DNA of 64,000 nt, from contig OY754469.1 of NCBI GenBank assembly GCA_963575645.1, positions 47,140,753 through 47,204,752 of the forward strand, read 5' to 3'. The notes beneath the pieces were generated by a model that saw nothing but the letters and a program-made list of their open reading frames with translations, did no database searches and was not told the origin of the DNA. Positions within the stretch are counted from its first letter, which is position 1. Every line of letters begins with the position of its first letter. This document shows, one piece after another, positions 44,591 through 55,133 of this stretch. Both the position numbers and the translations under genes were made by a program. This stretch comes from Xanthostigma xanthostigma (taxonomy: Eukaryota; Arthropoda; Insecta; Raphidioptera; Raphidiidae).

Positions 44591-46078
44591 ATTTTACCAA
44601 CATATAATAAACATGTTAACGAATCAATTTTTGCAAAAAAAATCGATTTTTTCAGCCTATCACATGGGGTGACTCTCTTATCGCGAGCAAAATTTACAGA
44701 GTTTCCGAAACTGTTTTATATTTTCGTATATTTTATAAAGGTGGTTTTAACAAAGAACCATAATATGGAAGTTCAACCGGATTTGGATGCCATTCCGGTT
44801 GGTCTAACGCCAGCTTAAGGGAACACTAAAGAGTATGCTATCTCTTACAAGGTTCTACACAGTGTACATGTTATCTTCTCGTAGATATAAATGTGTCTGC
44901 AAATATACAAGCAATCTAGGTGCTTGTATAAAAAAGTTTTGTGTTACCATCTTCATACGATATTATGTTCGTCGTATGCCCTACGTTCTCTTATTTTTAT
45001 GTTGTCAAATGTTTTTTAACAAATTAAAGTTTATATTTATGACTTTCGTGAGTTTTATTTAAAAAGAAACATAAAAAACACCACATTCTCCTATATATAT
45101 AAACTTCCCAATATACACTCACTGCTTAAATATAAAAATAAGTATTACCAAATTAACGGATTTACAGTAAAACTGATACAAATTTTAAAAAAATGCTATT
45201 GAAAATTAAATAAATTTAATATTTTTGTCCACAATCCTGCGATTTTTCTTATTATTATTATCACAAATCATAACTCTTTTTAAGTTATAATTTAGAGAAT
45301 TTTCGAATGATCACTAGACGATACCTCTTTGATAGCGAAACTAACACTGATATTAATTTTTAGACGTATGTTTCTTTGAGTCAATTTTTTGTTTGTTTAA
45401 TACTCAAATCGTAAATCAAACTTTAATAGAAACAATTTCTTGATACAAAAAATGTAGCAGAATATTAATTAAATTTATATAATATAATTTATATTTCCAA
45501 CACGTTTGCTAATGAAAATATATTCCGCAGGCGTCGGGTATATTCATAATGTAATTCAATATATTATAAAAATCTAGTTTAAAAAGATCAAGTAACATAA
45601 TAATCTTGAATGAAAGAAAAAAAGTCGTTATTGAACTTTAAATTACATTTTAAATAACAGTGCAGCGAGCACAAAATAGGTAGGTACCCAATAGCAACTG
45701 CCAACGAGACAGACACAAAAAGAACTAAATAATATCTCTATACATACGTACCAATACGAATATGGTATACGAATATATACAGTAATTCCGTACGGATCGG
45801 CTTTTTTCAATTTAGTGCCACAAATGAAGTCAATCGGATTTTAGGAATAAAGAATGTATAGTGAGCAAAAGAAAATCCCTTGGGCACGAGGAGGCAGGCA
45901 GGGAGGTGAAAGGCCAGCACCATATACTATACTGTTCCATAGAACATGTATTTATGTGTTGGAACATACGACACACACATATATAAAAGTCGCTATGTGT
46001 GTGGATCGTCTATAATCTATACAAGGTTCGTGATGAAAAACATTCTATTAAATGTATGCCAAGTATGGTGATACCAGG
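44591..46078. other. Low-copy AT-rich stretch
   Basis: Frames at 44516-44818 and 44835-45062 show no domain. At 45203-45250, AAATTTAATATTTTTGTCCA and TGCGATTTTTC resemble the tail-like sequence near 50040-50080. Confidence 0.45.
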
Positions 46079-46935
46079 GTTGTCGTGTAGCATGTAAAAA
46101 CTGCTTGACTGCGTAAAAATAATTCTACATATGCAGTTTGCATTTTCTTATGAGAAAATGTCCCAATCCTGAATGTTATAGCGTAAGTAGACTTACCTTT
46201 GTGAAATAAAGCAATTTTGCGTATAAGAAGTCATTTCCACCTAATTAGGCTTTTGAAAAAAAAATAAATATCGATTTTTTTATTGTATTTTAAAACTTTA
46301 TTATAAATAATATTGATAATCGATGCGAAAAACTTTCAAAAAACTTTTTTTAAATTAATTATAAGCAATTTAAAATTGATAAAATATTTAAAAAAATCAC
46401 GTGACCGCAAACGCACTAAAATTGTTTTTGCCAGTTGTGACGTCATAATGGTAAAATGTATATACGCAGTATACCATCAATGGCTTCTACATGTGTATTG
46501 ACTAAAACATTATGACGTCACATTACGTTCGGGAAATGTCGGCGCGTTCTCGGAATTGGGTACAAAAATTTATTTTTAATTTGATATCACTTTTGAATTA
46601 TAACGAAAATAAAAAAAAGAAAAATAGTTTTGTTATAAAACTTATATACGATCTTTCCATTTGTGACGAAAAAAATTTCATCAAAAACCCAATTGTCATG
46701 TAGCATGTAAAAACTGCTTGACTGCGTAAAAATAATTCTACATATGCAGTTTGCATTTTCTTATGAGAAAATGTCCCAATCCTGAATGTTATAGCGTAAG
46801 TAGACTTACCTTTGTGAAATAAAGCAATTTTGCCTATAGGAAATCATTTGCACCTAATTGTCGTGTAGCATGTAAAAACTGGTTGTCTGCGTGAAAATAA
46901 TGCTATATATGCAGTTTGCATTTTCTGTACAGTCA
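46079..46935 (+). repeat. Tandem array of about 165 bp units, split by an insertion
   Basis: Units begin GTCGTGTAGCATGTAAAAAC and run through TATGCAGTTTGCATTTTC, AATCCTGAATGTTATAGCG to CACCTAATT. Unit 1 46079-46247, unit 2 46694-46859, unit 3 partial 46860-46935. The family I element separates units 1 and 2. Confidence 0.85.
46248..46694 (-). mobile_element. DNA element family I, copy 2
   Basis: Reverse copy of 24362-24819, from TTAGGCTTTTGAAAAAAAA to CATCAAAAACCCAATTG. It shares TTATGACGTCACATTACGTT and GAAATGTCGGCGCGTTCTCG. It sits exactly at the unit border of the array. Frames 46313-46501 and 46512-46703 are shadows. Confidence 0.8.
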
Positions 46936-47863
46936 ATAAACTAGAACAAGAAGCTCAAAAACCGGAGAGATAATTGCCAAGAAAAATTCTTATTTTACTA
47001 ATGAAATTAAATAATATCTTAATTTTTCGCAATCCTTGATGAAACTTAATGTACAAAATTAAAGTAGTCTATGACATTTTACAAGCTTTCATGTAATTAC
47101 ATCTCTATTCTCTTTGGTAATTAAATTAAAGAGCGATATAAAAATCAAATAACGCTCACGTCACGCATTCACCAGCTTACTCCCAAAGGCAAGCGTGCGT
47201 AAAGAAGTTTTACTTCAAAAAACCAAACAATAACTCTACTTTCTTTATTACAATAAGCAAAAATAAGTCCTATCAAATTAAAGAAAAAATTCAACTATCG
47301 TTTCTTGATAAAATATAGTCAAATTAAAATCCGGACTGTAAACAAAACCCCGCCCGGCACTCCCCGGACGCCCTTAAAAAGAGGACAAATCCGGGGAAAT
47401 CCGGACGTATGGCATAATTCGTCGCGTGAATACTACGACCTATGCTGGCTTGGTGAAAGGTTTGTCAAAAAAATTGATTTTACCATTGTAATGCACAGAA
47501 CTCTCGGCGCATGAGGTACGTTCTATCTTGGTCGTTTTCAAGATGATTACTGCCAAATATTTTGTTACGAGTTAAAACTTTTTTCTAATATTTTAATTTC
47601 ATACCCCGACTCGAGTGCGTTGACCACCCCTGTAATTGAATGCAGTAGTTGCATGCACAAAGGTCCCCGATGTGCCCGATCACATACCTGTCAGATTTTA
47701 CCGTCTATCGTTGACGACACGACGTCGGTTTGTATCGTCAATTTATGTGAAACGTCGGCTGCGTTATCCTGTAGAAAGTGCACCTATACTTAATAAATTG
47801 CTTTATAATTTAACAGATTCTAATTGATATTTAAAACTATCGCCTAGTTTATTTTCGTGAAAA
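46936..47863. other. No gene recognised
   Basis: Frames at 47305-47514 and 47636-47827 contain no known domain. Confidence 0.45.
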
Positions 47864-48335
47864 GACCGAGCGGCGTGGCGTAGCGGTGAGAGTACTATAG
47901 ACGTCGCAATCGGGAGGTACCGGGTTCGAATCCCGGCGGAGGCAGATGTGGCTGGGATTTTTTCCTGCTGCCTCTCGCCGAGAAACGGTAATTCCTGTAC
48001 CGGCCATCTTGTTGAGGTTTTCCATGGTTTCCCTCAATAATTCCAGATAAATATCGAGATGGTTCCTTATTCAAGGCCATGGTCGATTACCTGTCAAACT
48101 CCTATGCTCAAAGTTTGTCTACCTTATCCACATGTCCTAAAATTCCTTCATTCGCCCATTGCTATTAATTAAGTGGAAGTTTAAAAATGTAGAAAATAAC
48201 GGGAAATGTGATAGATGGAAAATAGTAATGGTGCGGATGGCGTGTGTTATGACATAAAATCGAGAAACAGACTTTAAACGCAGTATTATTATTATTATTA
48301 TTATAATTTTTATTATTATTATTATTATTATTATT
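47864..48335 (+). mobile_element. tRNA-derived SINE, copy 5
   Basis: Head GACCGAGCGGCGTGGCGTAG, exact B box GGTTCGAATCC, full body, and a long ATT/TAA microsatellite tail (48284-48335). Reverse frames at 47849-48080 and 48137-48416 come from it. Confidence 0.9.
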
Positions 48336-48742
48336 AATTTTCTGACCCCAACTACAACCACAAAAGACACATATAATTAAACTCAGTAAAAAAAATTGGC
48401 CAAGTGCAAGCCACACTTGCGTGAAGTAGTATTTTCAGATATTTCGAGCAAGATATTTCTTAGTAAAAAGAAAATTCTTTTTGAGTCGTTGTTTTGTTTA
48501 AACAGACCAAAAAAATATCATTATGTATAAAAGACCGCCAGACCTACATCATATCAGCACTGCTAAGATTTTGTCAGAAAATCTACAATATTTAGTTAAA
48601 AACGTATGCCAATTTGCTAGCTTAAAAGCGGGGCCCTTTTAGAGATAACAGGTTAAGGTACATAAAACACGTGCTTACATACGTATGCAATAGTATTATG
48701 CATGGATATGAGAGCATTAGATAATTTTTTTTTGACAGCATC
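48336..48742. other. No feature recognised
   Basis: AT-rich sequence up to the PLE target duplication. Confidence 0.5.
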
Positions 48743-48866
48743 ATGAAATTTAGGTCCAAATCTTTGATTAACGTCTGATTAGAACTCTTCAATAAATAAA
48801 ATTATCGACCAATTTTTCAGACAATATATTAACGACCAATATAAAATTAATACATTAACGTTTCAA

Positions 48867-49663
48867 ATTAGTTTTCTAGATACACTAATTATTAATAATA
48901 ACGGTATTGTTGAATTTAACTGGTTTAATAAACCAACTAGTTCTGGTAGAGTTTTAAATTTTTATTCTAATCATCCAATAAATCAAAAGATAGCTATGGT
49001 TTATAATCTTATTGATAAATCTATTTTATTATCTAAACCAAAATTTCACTTAAATAATTTTAATTTAGTTCATCAAATCCTACTTGCCAATTCTTATCCT
49101 CTCAAATTTATAAATTTAAATTTATCAAAATTAGAATTAATAAATTAACAAAAAGTCATAATTCACAAAATAATGTTAATAATGTTGATTGTCCTTTTAT
49201 AGTAATTCCTTTTTTCGAAAATATTTCAATAAAATTTAGTTCATTTCTTAAAAATTTAAATATAAAAACTGTTTTTAATGTTAATAATAAACTTGATAAA
49301 ATTATTAAAAAGGGAAAAGATAAAATTAATACATTTCAAAAGCATAATGTTGTATATAAAATTAATTGTGAAAATTGTGCTAAGAATTATATTGGTCAAA
49401 CAAAAAGAGCTCTTAAAACAAGAATAAAAGAGCATCAAAATAATCACAAATTAATCCCTGACAAACATAATGTAATAACTAAACACAAATTAGAACTTGA
49501 CCACAAAATTAATTGGGATAATATTAAAATTTTAGATAATGAAACTAATTTTTTTAAAAGAAATATTTCGGAAATGTTACATATAAAATCAAATAAAAAT
49601 TCTCTCAATGCTCAATTAGATACAGAAAATTTAAGTAATATATATAATATTATATTGAAATAA
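48867..49663 (+). pseudogene. Penelope-like reverse transcriptase C-terminus plus GIY-YIG endonuclease
   Basis: PLE proteins copy the element's RNA and cut target DNA through a C-terminal GIY-YIG nuclease. The first frame (from 48867) reads ISFLDTLIINNNGIVEFNWF, NKPTSSGRVLNFYSNHPINQ, K..., the C-terminal end of a PLE reverse transcriptase (FLD and SGR.LN..S.HP motifs), and hits TAA near 49148. One lost or gained base later, a second frame continues: FSSFLKNLNIKTVFNVNNKL, HNVVYKINCENCAKNYIGQT, KRALKTRIKEHQNNHKLIPD, ending SLNAQLDTENLSNIYNIILK and TAA at 49661-49663. The nuclease motifs (VVYKI, CENC, YIGQTKR, KEH) are intact, but the frameshift and missing N-terminal palm and fingers make it non-functional. 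Confidence 0.9.
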
Positions 49664-49841
49664 TTTTTGTTTTATTAATTTTTCTTTCTTTTTTAGGTAC
49701 TCACAAATTATTTTTTCCCTGACTACTTAATAAAAAATTGTTTGTTATTATTTTTTCATTATTTTGACAATCATAATTAATTTTGAAAAATTCTATAAAA
49801 AGCGAATTATATTTAAATATTAATTATTTTTATATTTTTTA

Positions 49842-49886
49842 GATCAATTCTGAAGAAGGTCCAAATCCGGATTGAAACGTTAATGT
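49842..49886 (+). ncRNA. Hammerhead-like ribozyme motif (PLE)
   Basis: CTGAAGA at 49850-49856, stem GGTCC/GGATT with two G-T pairs, GAAACGTT at 49874-49881. Stem I could begin with ATT/AAT. See the 3847 entry for the general layout. Confidence 0.5.
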
Positions 49887-49989
49887 ATTAATTTTATATT
49901 GTTTGTTAATATATTGTCTGAAAAATTGGTCGATAATTTTATTTATTAAATGAAATTTAGGTGTTTTAGATTTTTATAATTATTGTTAT

Positions 49990-50090
49990 TTCACATCCTG
50001 TAGTTGAGAAAGTAAAATTTATAGACGAAACGTCGTACACTAAATAAATCTAATATTTTTGTCTACATACTGCGATTTTTTCTTAATATC
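49990..50090 (+). repeat. Third PLE-like tail
   Basis: Contains GACGAAACGTCGTAC followed by AAATAAATCTAATATTTTTG and TGCGATTTTTTC. GACGAAACGTC is a core-like palindrome, and a diverged version of the tail lies at 45203-45250. Too short to assign firmly. Confidence 0.35.
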
Positions 50091-50350
50091 ATTGTAGACA
50101 ATAAAAAATATGAAATACATTTTTGCAGTTCGTTATTTCGGAAGTAAAATTTAAGATGCACAATTTGACAAAATATAAGAATATAAACCACAAATGTCGA
50201 TAGAAACGGGAAGACATTTGCAATTAAGAAATAAATAAGGGAAGTTGTAGCTGAGACAGCTGAAATCATTTTCACAAAATACATTAATAATCTCAAGCAT
50301 TCAACCAAAAAATTGCAAATATGAGAACAATGGAGAATACTGATAATCAA
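50063..50350 (-). other. Hydrophobic open segment, possibly a chemoreceptor exon remnant
   Basis: The reverse frame contains two membrane-like stretches: SATTSLIYFLIANVFPFLST and FVVYILIFCQIVHLKFYF, followed by RNNELQKCIS. The layout (hydrophobic helix, then charged R..N..L) is reminiscent of the middle helices of insect gustatory receptors. There is no ATG at the start, and a TTTCAG acceptor-like site precedes AVSATTSL. AT-rich DNA easily yields hydrophobic frames, so this is only a hint. Confidence 0.15.
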
Positions 50351-50720
50351 GAAGTGTGTTTTTGCTTTAAAAAAAAACGCAAAGACAGCTCAAATGTGAT
50401 TTCATATTTGTAGCAAATGATTCAACAAATTCTACAAAATTACGTTCTCCATATATTTTTTATAAAAAACTTAAGGGGGAACTCTAAACTTCATTGGTAA
50501 TAATTAGAAATAACTTTCATAAAAGTTCTTTGTTTATATTGTAACAAAATATAGGTACTGGAAATTATGCCAAATAAGCTAACTTCTTTTGAAATAAAAA
50601 AAAATAGTTTACTTTTGTACTTATCGCAGTCAAATATAAGTATCAATTATTTTTAATTATCAAATTGTTGATAAGATCGTTAATATATTTTATTTTATAA
50701 TTAGCAGATACTCTTTTACC
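50351..50720. other. No feature recognised
   Basis: AT-rich sequence. Confidence 0.5.
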
Positions 50721-50722
50721 AT

Positions 50723-51325
50723 TCCAACCTACAAAACTACAAAAATTTTACAAATATTCTTCGTTTTGAGGTCTCCCGAACCAAAAAACATATTTTTGGA
50801 AAAACTCCGTGCGTCTGTTTGTCTATGAGCACGATACAGGTCAAACGGATTTAAACCAAATTTTGGGAGGATGTTTGGTATGCAAATATGAAGAGCTCTA
50901 TTGTTTCTGAAGAAAATCGGCGCATGCGCAGAAGAGATATATGCTATAACAATGTTTTTTATATAATAATGGTATACTTTTCATAACGGCTTATTATTCT
51001 ATTTATTTTTTCAAGAAAGTTTTGTTAAACAGTTTTTTTCTAAACTTTATAGTTTCGGAAATATTTTGAAAATTAAAAAAAATCAGCTGTTCTTTTGTTT
51101 TGTAGATGTCAGAAATAAACTAGTTAAGCATGCTTTGATTAACTTTACTTGACTTGAAACATATTATGTAGATAACCATGGCAACGGATAACAAATATCA
51201 TATTGAATACTAGTCATTACCCGCGTCGCCTCACGTGATATCAGAAATTTTCTTTATTATACCATATCAAATGCTAACATTTTGAAGTTGGAATGGTCCC
51301 GTCGCCCAATTGGCTGGAATTTTTT
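50723..51325 (+). repeat. Interspersed repeat family B, fourth copy
   Basis: Full-length relative of 18205-18850 with ACAGGTCAAACGGATTTAAA, AATCGGCGCATGCGCAGAAG and a closing CCAATTGGCTGGAATTTTT. Confidence 0.8.
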
Positions 51326-51499
51326 CCCTTAATATATTTGACAATAATATGTGAGGCTAAACGTTTGCGGTCACAAACAGAGCGATAAATAAATTCTTTT
51401 CAAAATGGTCGGTCTGCGCAAAAACACAGGACATTTAATCTAAATAATATGAAGGGTACAAAAATGTTTTAAATAGTTGAGAAAAGAGAGAGGTCCATA
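51326..51499. other. No feature recognised
   Basis: Short low-copy stretch. Confidence 0.4.
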
Positions 51500-51780
51500 A
51501 AGAGCGAATAAGGTTTGATCTGCGTGCCGTCTAATATTCTTACGGTCACGATGTACCCCGCGGGCGAGGGTTGGGGTGAATGTAATGCGGTGTTGGGGGC
51601 TGTGTGGGCTGCCAGTCTGGCAGCCAAACAGCGAGCAACAAACAGGTTGCGGCCGCTGTGGCTCGCGCTATGCCAAACGAGGACAGTTTTTGTCCCGCAT
51701 CAGCACAATGAAAATTCCCTAATCAGCTCAAGACAGGCATCTCCTTCCATCGTGCCTGCAGCCTATAAATAGGGCTGGGC
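51500..51780 (+). other. GC-rich island ending in a TATA-like site
   Basis: The only notable GC-rich low-copy block in this part of the window, with GGTTGCGGCCGCTGTGGCTC. An 85-codon frame (51515-51772) ends at a CCTATAAATAGGG sequence, which looks like a core-promoter TATA box or a chance palindrome. The translation (GEGWGECNAVLGAVWAASLA) matches no family I know. Confidence 0.2.
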
Positions 51781-51871
51781 AAACTTTATCATTATCAATA
51801 ACACTAGACATAACGATGAAGGAAGGTTTTGGTTGGGGATCATAAATAAGCTTTACCAATAGTCCATGTGA

Positions 51872-52460
51872 AACTAGTATGACCTGTGCGAATTATTTGC
51901 ACTAAATATGTATAATAATTATCACTTTACAAAATTATTTTTGAAATATGATTGCAGCTATTCAATTTGTTTCTAATTTTGCACACTGCTTATAACGTTC
52001 TTCTTTTTGTTGTATTACAATATGAAGCTCAGATGACAGATCGAAGAAATATTTTACTAAAATTTTCATATAGGGGCGCAAGTAGCAAAAGCGTTGATCT
52101 AAGTCGTCAGATGGCATCATGCAGCATTGCTGTGACGTTGTTCAGCGTTGCTCGCTGTTTCAAAATTAAAGCCGTTAGATGGCAGTATGCAGTATTGTGT
52201 CTGTTGTATTACAATATGAAGGTCAGATGACAGATCGAAGTGTTGACGTTGTTTCAAAATTAAAGCCGTCAGATGACAGACGTTGTTCAGAGTTTAATTA
52301 ATTTACAAAAACAAAAGCAATAATAAATTTTTTAGTTGTCGATGTCAGTAGAGCAAGCAATTATCTGTAAAATGATATATAATTTATGTGGAGAAATTGT
52401 GAGGTTTTTTCTAAAAAGGGAGGCAAACATCTTTAACCTTAGCGTATTAATATATATGAT
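51872..52460 (+). repeat. Interspersed repeat family J, copy 2
   Basis: Direct repeat of 44014-44590. It has an extra GCGTTGATCTAAGTCGTCAG segment and a shorter third AAAGCCGTCAGATG unit. Frames 51952-52230 and 52336-52539 are translations of it. Confidence 0.75.
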
Positions 52461-53087
52461 GCCTCAAATATCCTCCAAAAAATATTTATATTTTGGTTCC
52501 AACCGTTTAAATTGTATTATGAGCAAAATTATTTTTTAACTGACGAAAAATAATTTCAAATACAAACGGATTTAAGTTATTAAAACACGTTCAAATGAAG
52601 AATGGTTTTTTTAATACGAATTAATTTTTGTAACGTGACGATGGTATGTTGGCTCATTTAAAGAGAATGAAAGGATCGTTTTCAAGCGAATGAATTAAAG
52701 CAGCACATTAAATATCATTGCAGTTTTTTAAAAAAATAATTTATATTATTTTATAACAGAAAAGTGTCCCATCCTTTGTCTTTATGTAATGGTAAATATA
52801 TTCTCCGCTGTTCGGACTGTTGGACGATCGACCACCAAACGACTGCTTTTTCCTATGCGCGACGACAACGAAAATTCCACTTTTATTGTATTTTCTATAG
52901 GTCTACATATTACGCGTCGTTCGACTATATGTTATGTCTGTATGGCTCTGTGTATGCGAGAGCGTTATTAGTGTAGGTATTTGCCTGTACACAGTGCATA
53001 GGCACTTACACTATTGATGTTGGGTGAACGGCCAGAATCTTTTAAATGCTTAATAGCTCTCGAAAGAGTAGATCGAATTATAGCATA
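52461..53087. other. No gene recognised; diverged family N piece near 52990-53060
   Basis: The overlapping frames at 52764-52976 have no domain. GCACTTACACTATTGATGTT matches the start of family N. Confidence 0.4.
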
Positions 53088-53281
53088 CTAGCCGTGCCGC
53101 CCGGTTTCACCCGGGTGTAAAAGAACGAATGGGGAAGGGAGGAACGTGAGTACACACATTCATCTTAGTTTACCGAGATGAATGTTGTGTCCAAACATGA
53201 TGATCGGAGTTACCGTTCAAAAAGTTTTTGTTGATAAAAAGCAGTATTTATACTTTTTTTAACTAATAATTTTTTGTTTAA

Positions 53282-54868
53282 TGAGCCTTTTTCCTGAAGT
53301 ACGAAAAATCACTCACTAGTAGCGCTAGTAGTTCGGTAGGGACAAACACTGTCAAATCCCCATATAAACACACATTAAAGTGTACTTGAAAAAAAATGTT
53401 TTTAACAGAAGATGATGTTCCTGGAGCATGGCCCCCACAATGGTGGGGCTGGTGCAACTCTGGTAACAGGGCCCGTGCTCAGAGGGGGCCCTGGTTTTTT
53501 TATTCAAGAAGTATTTGCAGTTGATCATAGCTTTATTATCAAAATAAATCAAAATATTTAAATATAAAAACAGTTTAGAGTATAAAATATTTTTAACAAA
53601 AAAATTGAACCGACTTCACACTAAAAAGTAAAAAATAATTGCGTATTGAAATGTTTTGGATGAAATCTATCCGAGAACTACACCGACTCCAAAACATTTC
53701 AATACGCAATTATTTTTTACTTTTTAGTGTGAAGTCGATTCAATTTTTTTGTTAAAAATATTTTATTTTTCTCTTTTTAGTGTTAATCTAACACTAAAAA
53801 TCGGTGAACATACATAAAAAACATTATGCGTGCCTTTGAAATTTGAGAGTTTCTCTCGATTTCTCCGGATTCCACCATCAGATCCTGACTTGGTTCCGAT
53901 GGGACGACCTCTGAGGTGCACTCTTTCGAATAAAAAAAAAATTTGAAAATCGGTTCATAATTGACGGAGAAATCGGTGAACATACATAAAAAAAATATAT
54001 ATACAGACGAACATAGAACCTCCTCCTTTTTGTTAAAGTCGGTTAAAAATAGATACTAATTAGTATACAACAGCACGCACGGGCCCCACCCACTTATTTT
54101 TTTTGTCATTTTTTAAAATTGTATCAATAAAGTTTGGTTTTAAAATTGAACTAATTCCTTTATTGCTTAATTATACCTTACAATCTATTTTCAGTGTAAA
54201 TAAAATTTGTAAAAGGGTAGAAAAATAGGCATATGTTGGGGGGGGGCCCGACACAGATCCTGATTACAGGGCCCACAATCGAATGTGGGGGCCATGTCCT
54301 GGAGCAAAACTAAAATTTGCAACTGTAAAAGATAACAATGTAGTAACATTAAAACGTTGGCTTGCGTGTCTTGAAAGTATCTGGAAAAAAAAATGAATTA
54401 ATAGATAGGTTAGTATGCAGACTCTAGTAAAATATTAGCGATAAATTCAAACTGTAATAAGAGAAATTGAAAATAATTATGAATTTCAGATTTATTTCCA
54501 AATGAAATATGAATAAAAAATATATGGTAATAAAATAAATTTAATTAAATATAATAAATGAATATAATTTAATAAAAGATTGAGGTTATATCTCATTCTA
54601 ATCAATGGTAATAAACTGTGAAAAATTTACTATTCATTTTTTATTCATTTAATTAATTTTAAAAATAATTTCGATAACATATGTAAATGATGACTCTCAG
54701 TGATAAATTTATCAGTTCAAAATTTTTTTTATTTCAGATTTATATTTTTAAATAAAATAATATCACGTAAATAACATTGGTTGGCATGTAAATATTTTAT
54801 GTTTGTCCCTACTACTAGTGCTGCCTCTCGTGACACTTTCGCTGCACTATTTTCAGGAAAAAGGCTCA
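53282..54868. mobile_element. 1,587 bp TTAA-flanked element inside Helitron 3
   Basis: TGAGCCTTTTTCCTGAA and TTCAGGAAAAAGGCTCA form the ends, with TTAA at 53278-53281 and 54869-54872. A second inner pair, GGTAGGGACAAAC / GTTTGTCCCTAC, extends the inverted ends discontinuously. TTAA duplications point to piggyBac-like mobilisation. No transposase frame. Family M is nested inside. The segment CATGGCCCCCACAATGGTGG / CCACATTCGATTGTGGGGGCC also forms an inner inverted pair around family M. Confidence 0.8.
53579..54055 (-). mobile_element. Repeat family M (AGGAGGAGGTTC), nested copy
   Basis: Reverse strand starts TTTTTAACCGACTTTAACAA, AAAGGAGGAGGTTCTATGTT and holds TTATGTATGTTCACCGATTT twice, then a palindrome around CATTTCAATACGCAATTATT (53589-53766). 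It is a common lepidopteran repeat from memory. The reverse frame at 53783-53983 translates it and is not a gene. Confidence 0.6.
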
Positions 54869-54942
54869 TTAATTAAATAAATTTAAATGTAAGCCTTGGA
54901 AGAAAGCAAAGTAGAATATAAAAAAAAAAATAAAAATATATT

Positions 54943-55014
54943 CGCCCAACATAGGGCTCGAACCCACGACCCTGATATTGACAGTCGTGTGCTCTACCGA
55001 TTGAGCTAGCCGGC
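54943..55014 (-). pseudogene. tRNA-Lys-like pseudogene inside Helitron 3
   Basis: Reverse strand GCCGGCTAGCTCAATCGGTA (A box intact) to GGTCGTGGGTTCGAGCCCTA (B box GGTTCGAGCC intact) and ending TGTTGGGCG. The anticodon loop CTGTCAA would read GTC. The anticodon stem is mismatched. Same place in the Helitron as 6797-6869. Confidence 0.8.
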
Positions 55015-55133
55015 GTTGTATTCTGGCAACGCTAATATGAGTATATTTAGTTAGTGCATTTCACCTGAATTGAAGCTTATTTTTGAGATACATTTTGCAA
55101 CATTTTTCATTAATGCTCCGCTCCTAATGGTCG

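Larger units (their letters stand above)
48743..49962 (+). mobile_element. Penelope-like retroelement, best copy, 13 bp target duplication
   Basis: The element proper is 48756-49949 (1,194 bp), flanked by ATGAAATTTAGGT at 48743-48755 and 49950-49962. Order: 35 nt leader, inverted tail piece ending ACATTAACGTTTC (to 48864), coding remnant (48867-49663), AT-rich 3' region, hammerhead-like core (49850-49881), tail GTCTGAAAAATTGGTCGATA, ATTTTATTTATT. Penelope of Drosophila virilis is known for a 34 bp extension next to its terminal repeat, which this leader matches in length. The element is 5'-truncated and cannot encode a complete reverse transcriptase. Confidence 0.92.
53088..55133 (-). mobile_element. 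Non-autonomous Helitron 3, 5'-truncated and interrupted
   Basis: Reverse relative of Helitron 2: its 3' end reads CACCCGGGTGAAACCGGGCG then GCACGGCTAGT at 53088, and shared sequence runs to CTCCTATT.. near 55133. The interior includes the tRNA-like sequence at 54943-55014. A TTAA-flanked element of 1,587 bp sits inside. Confidence 0.8.

Noticed and set aside
44014..52460. LTR retrotransposon bounded by family J
   Set aside because: No TG..CA ends, primer-binding site, polypurine tract or gag/pol remnants; the interval consists of unrelated elements.
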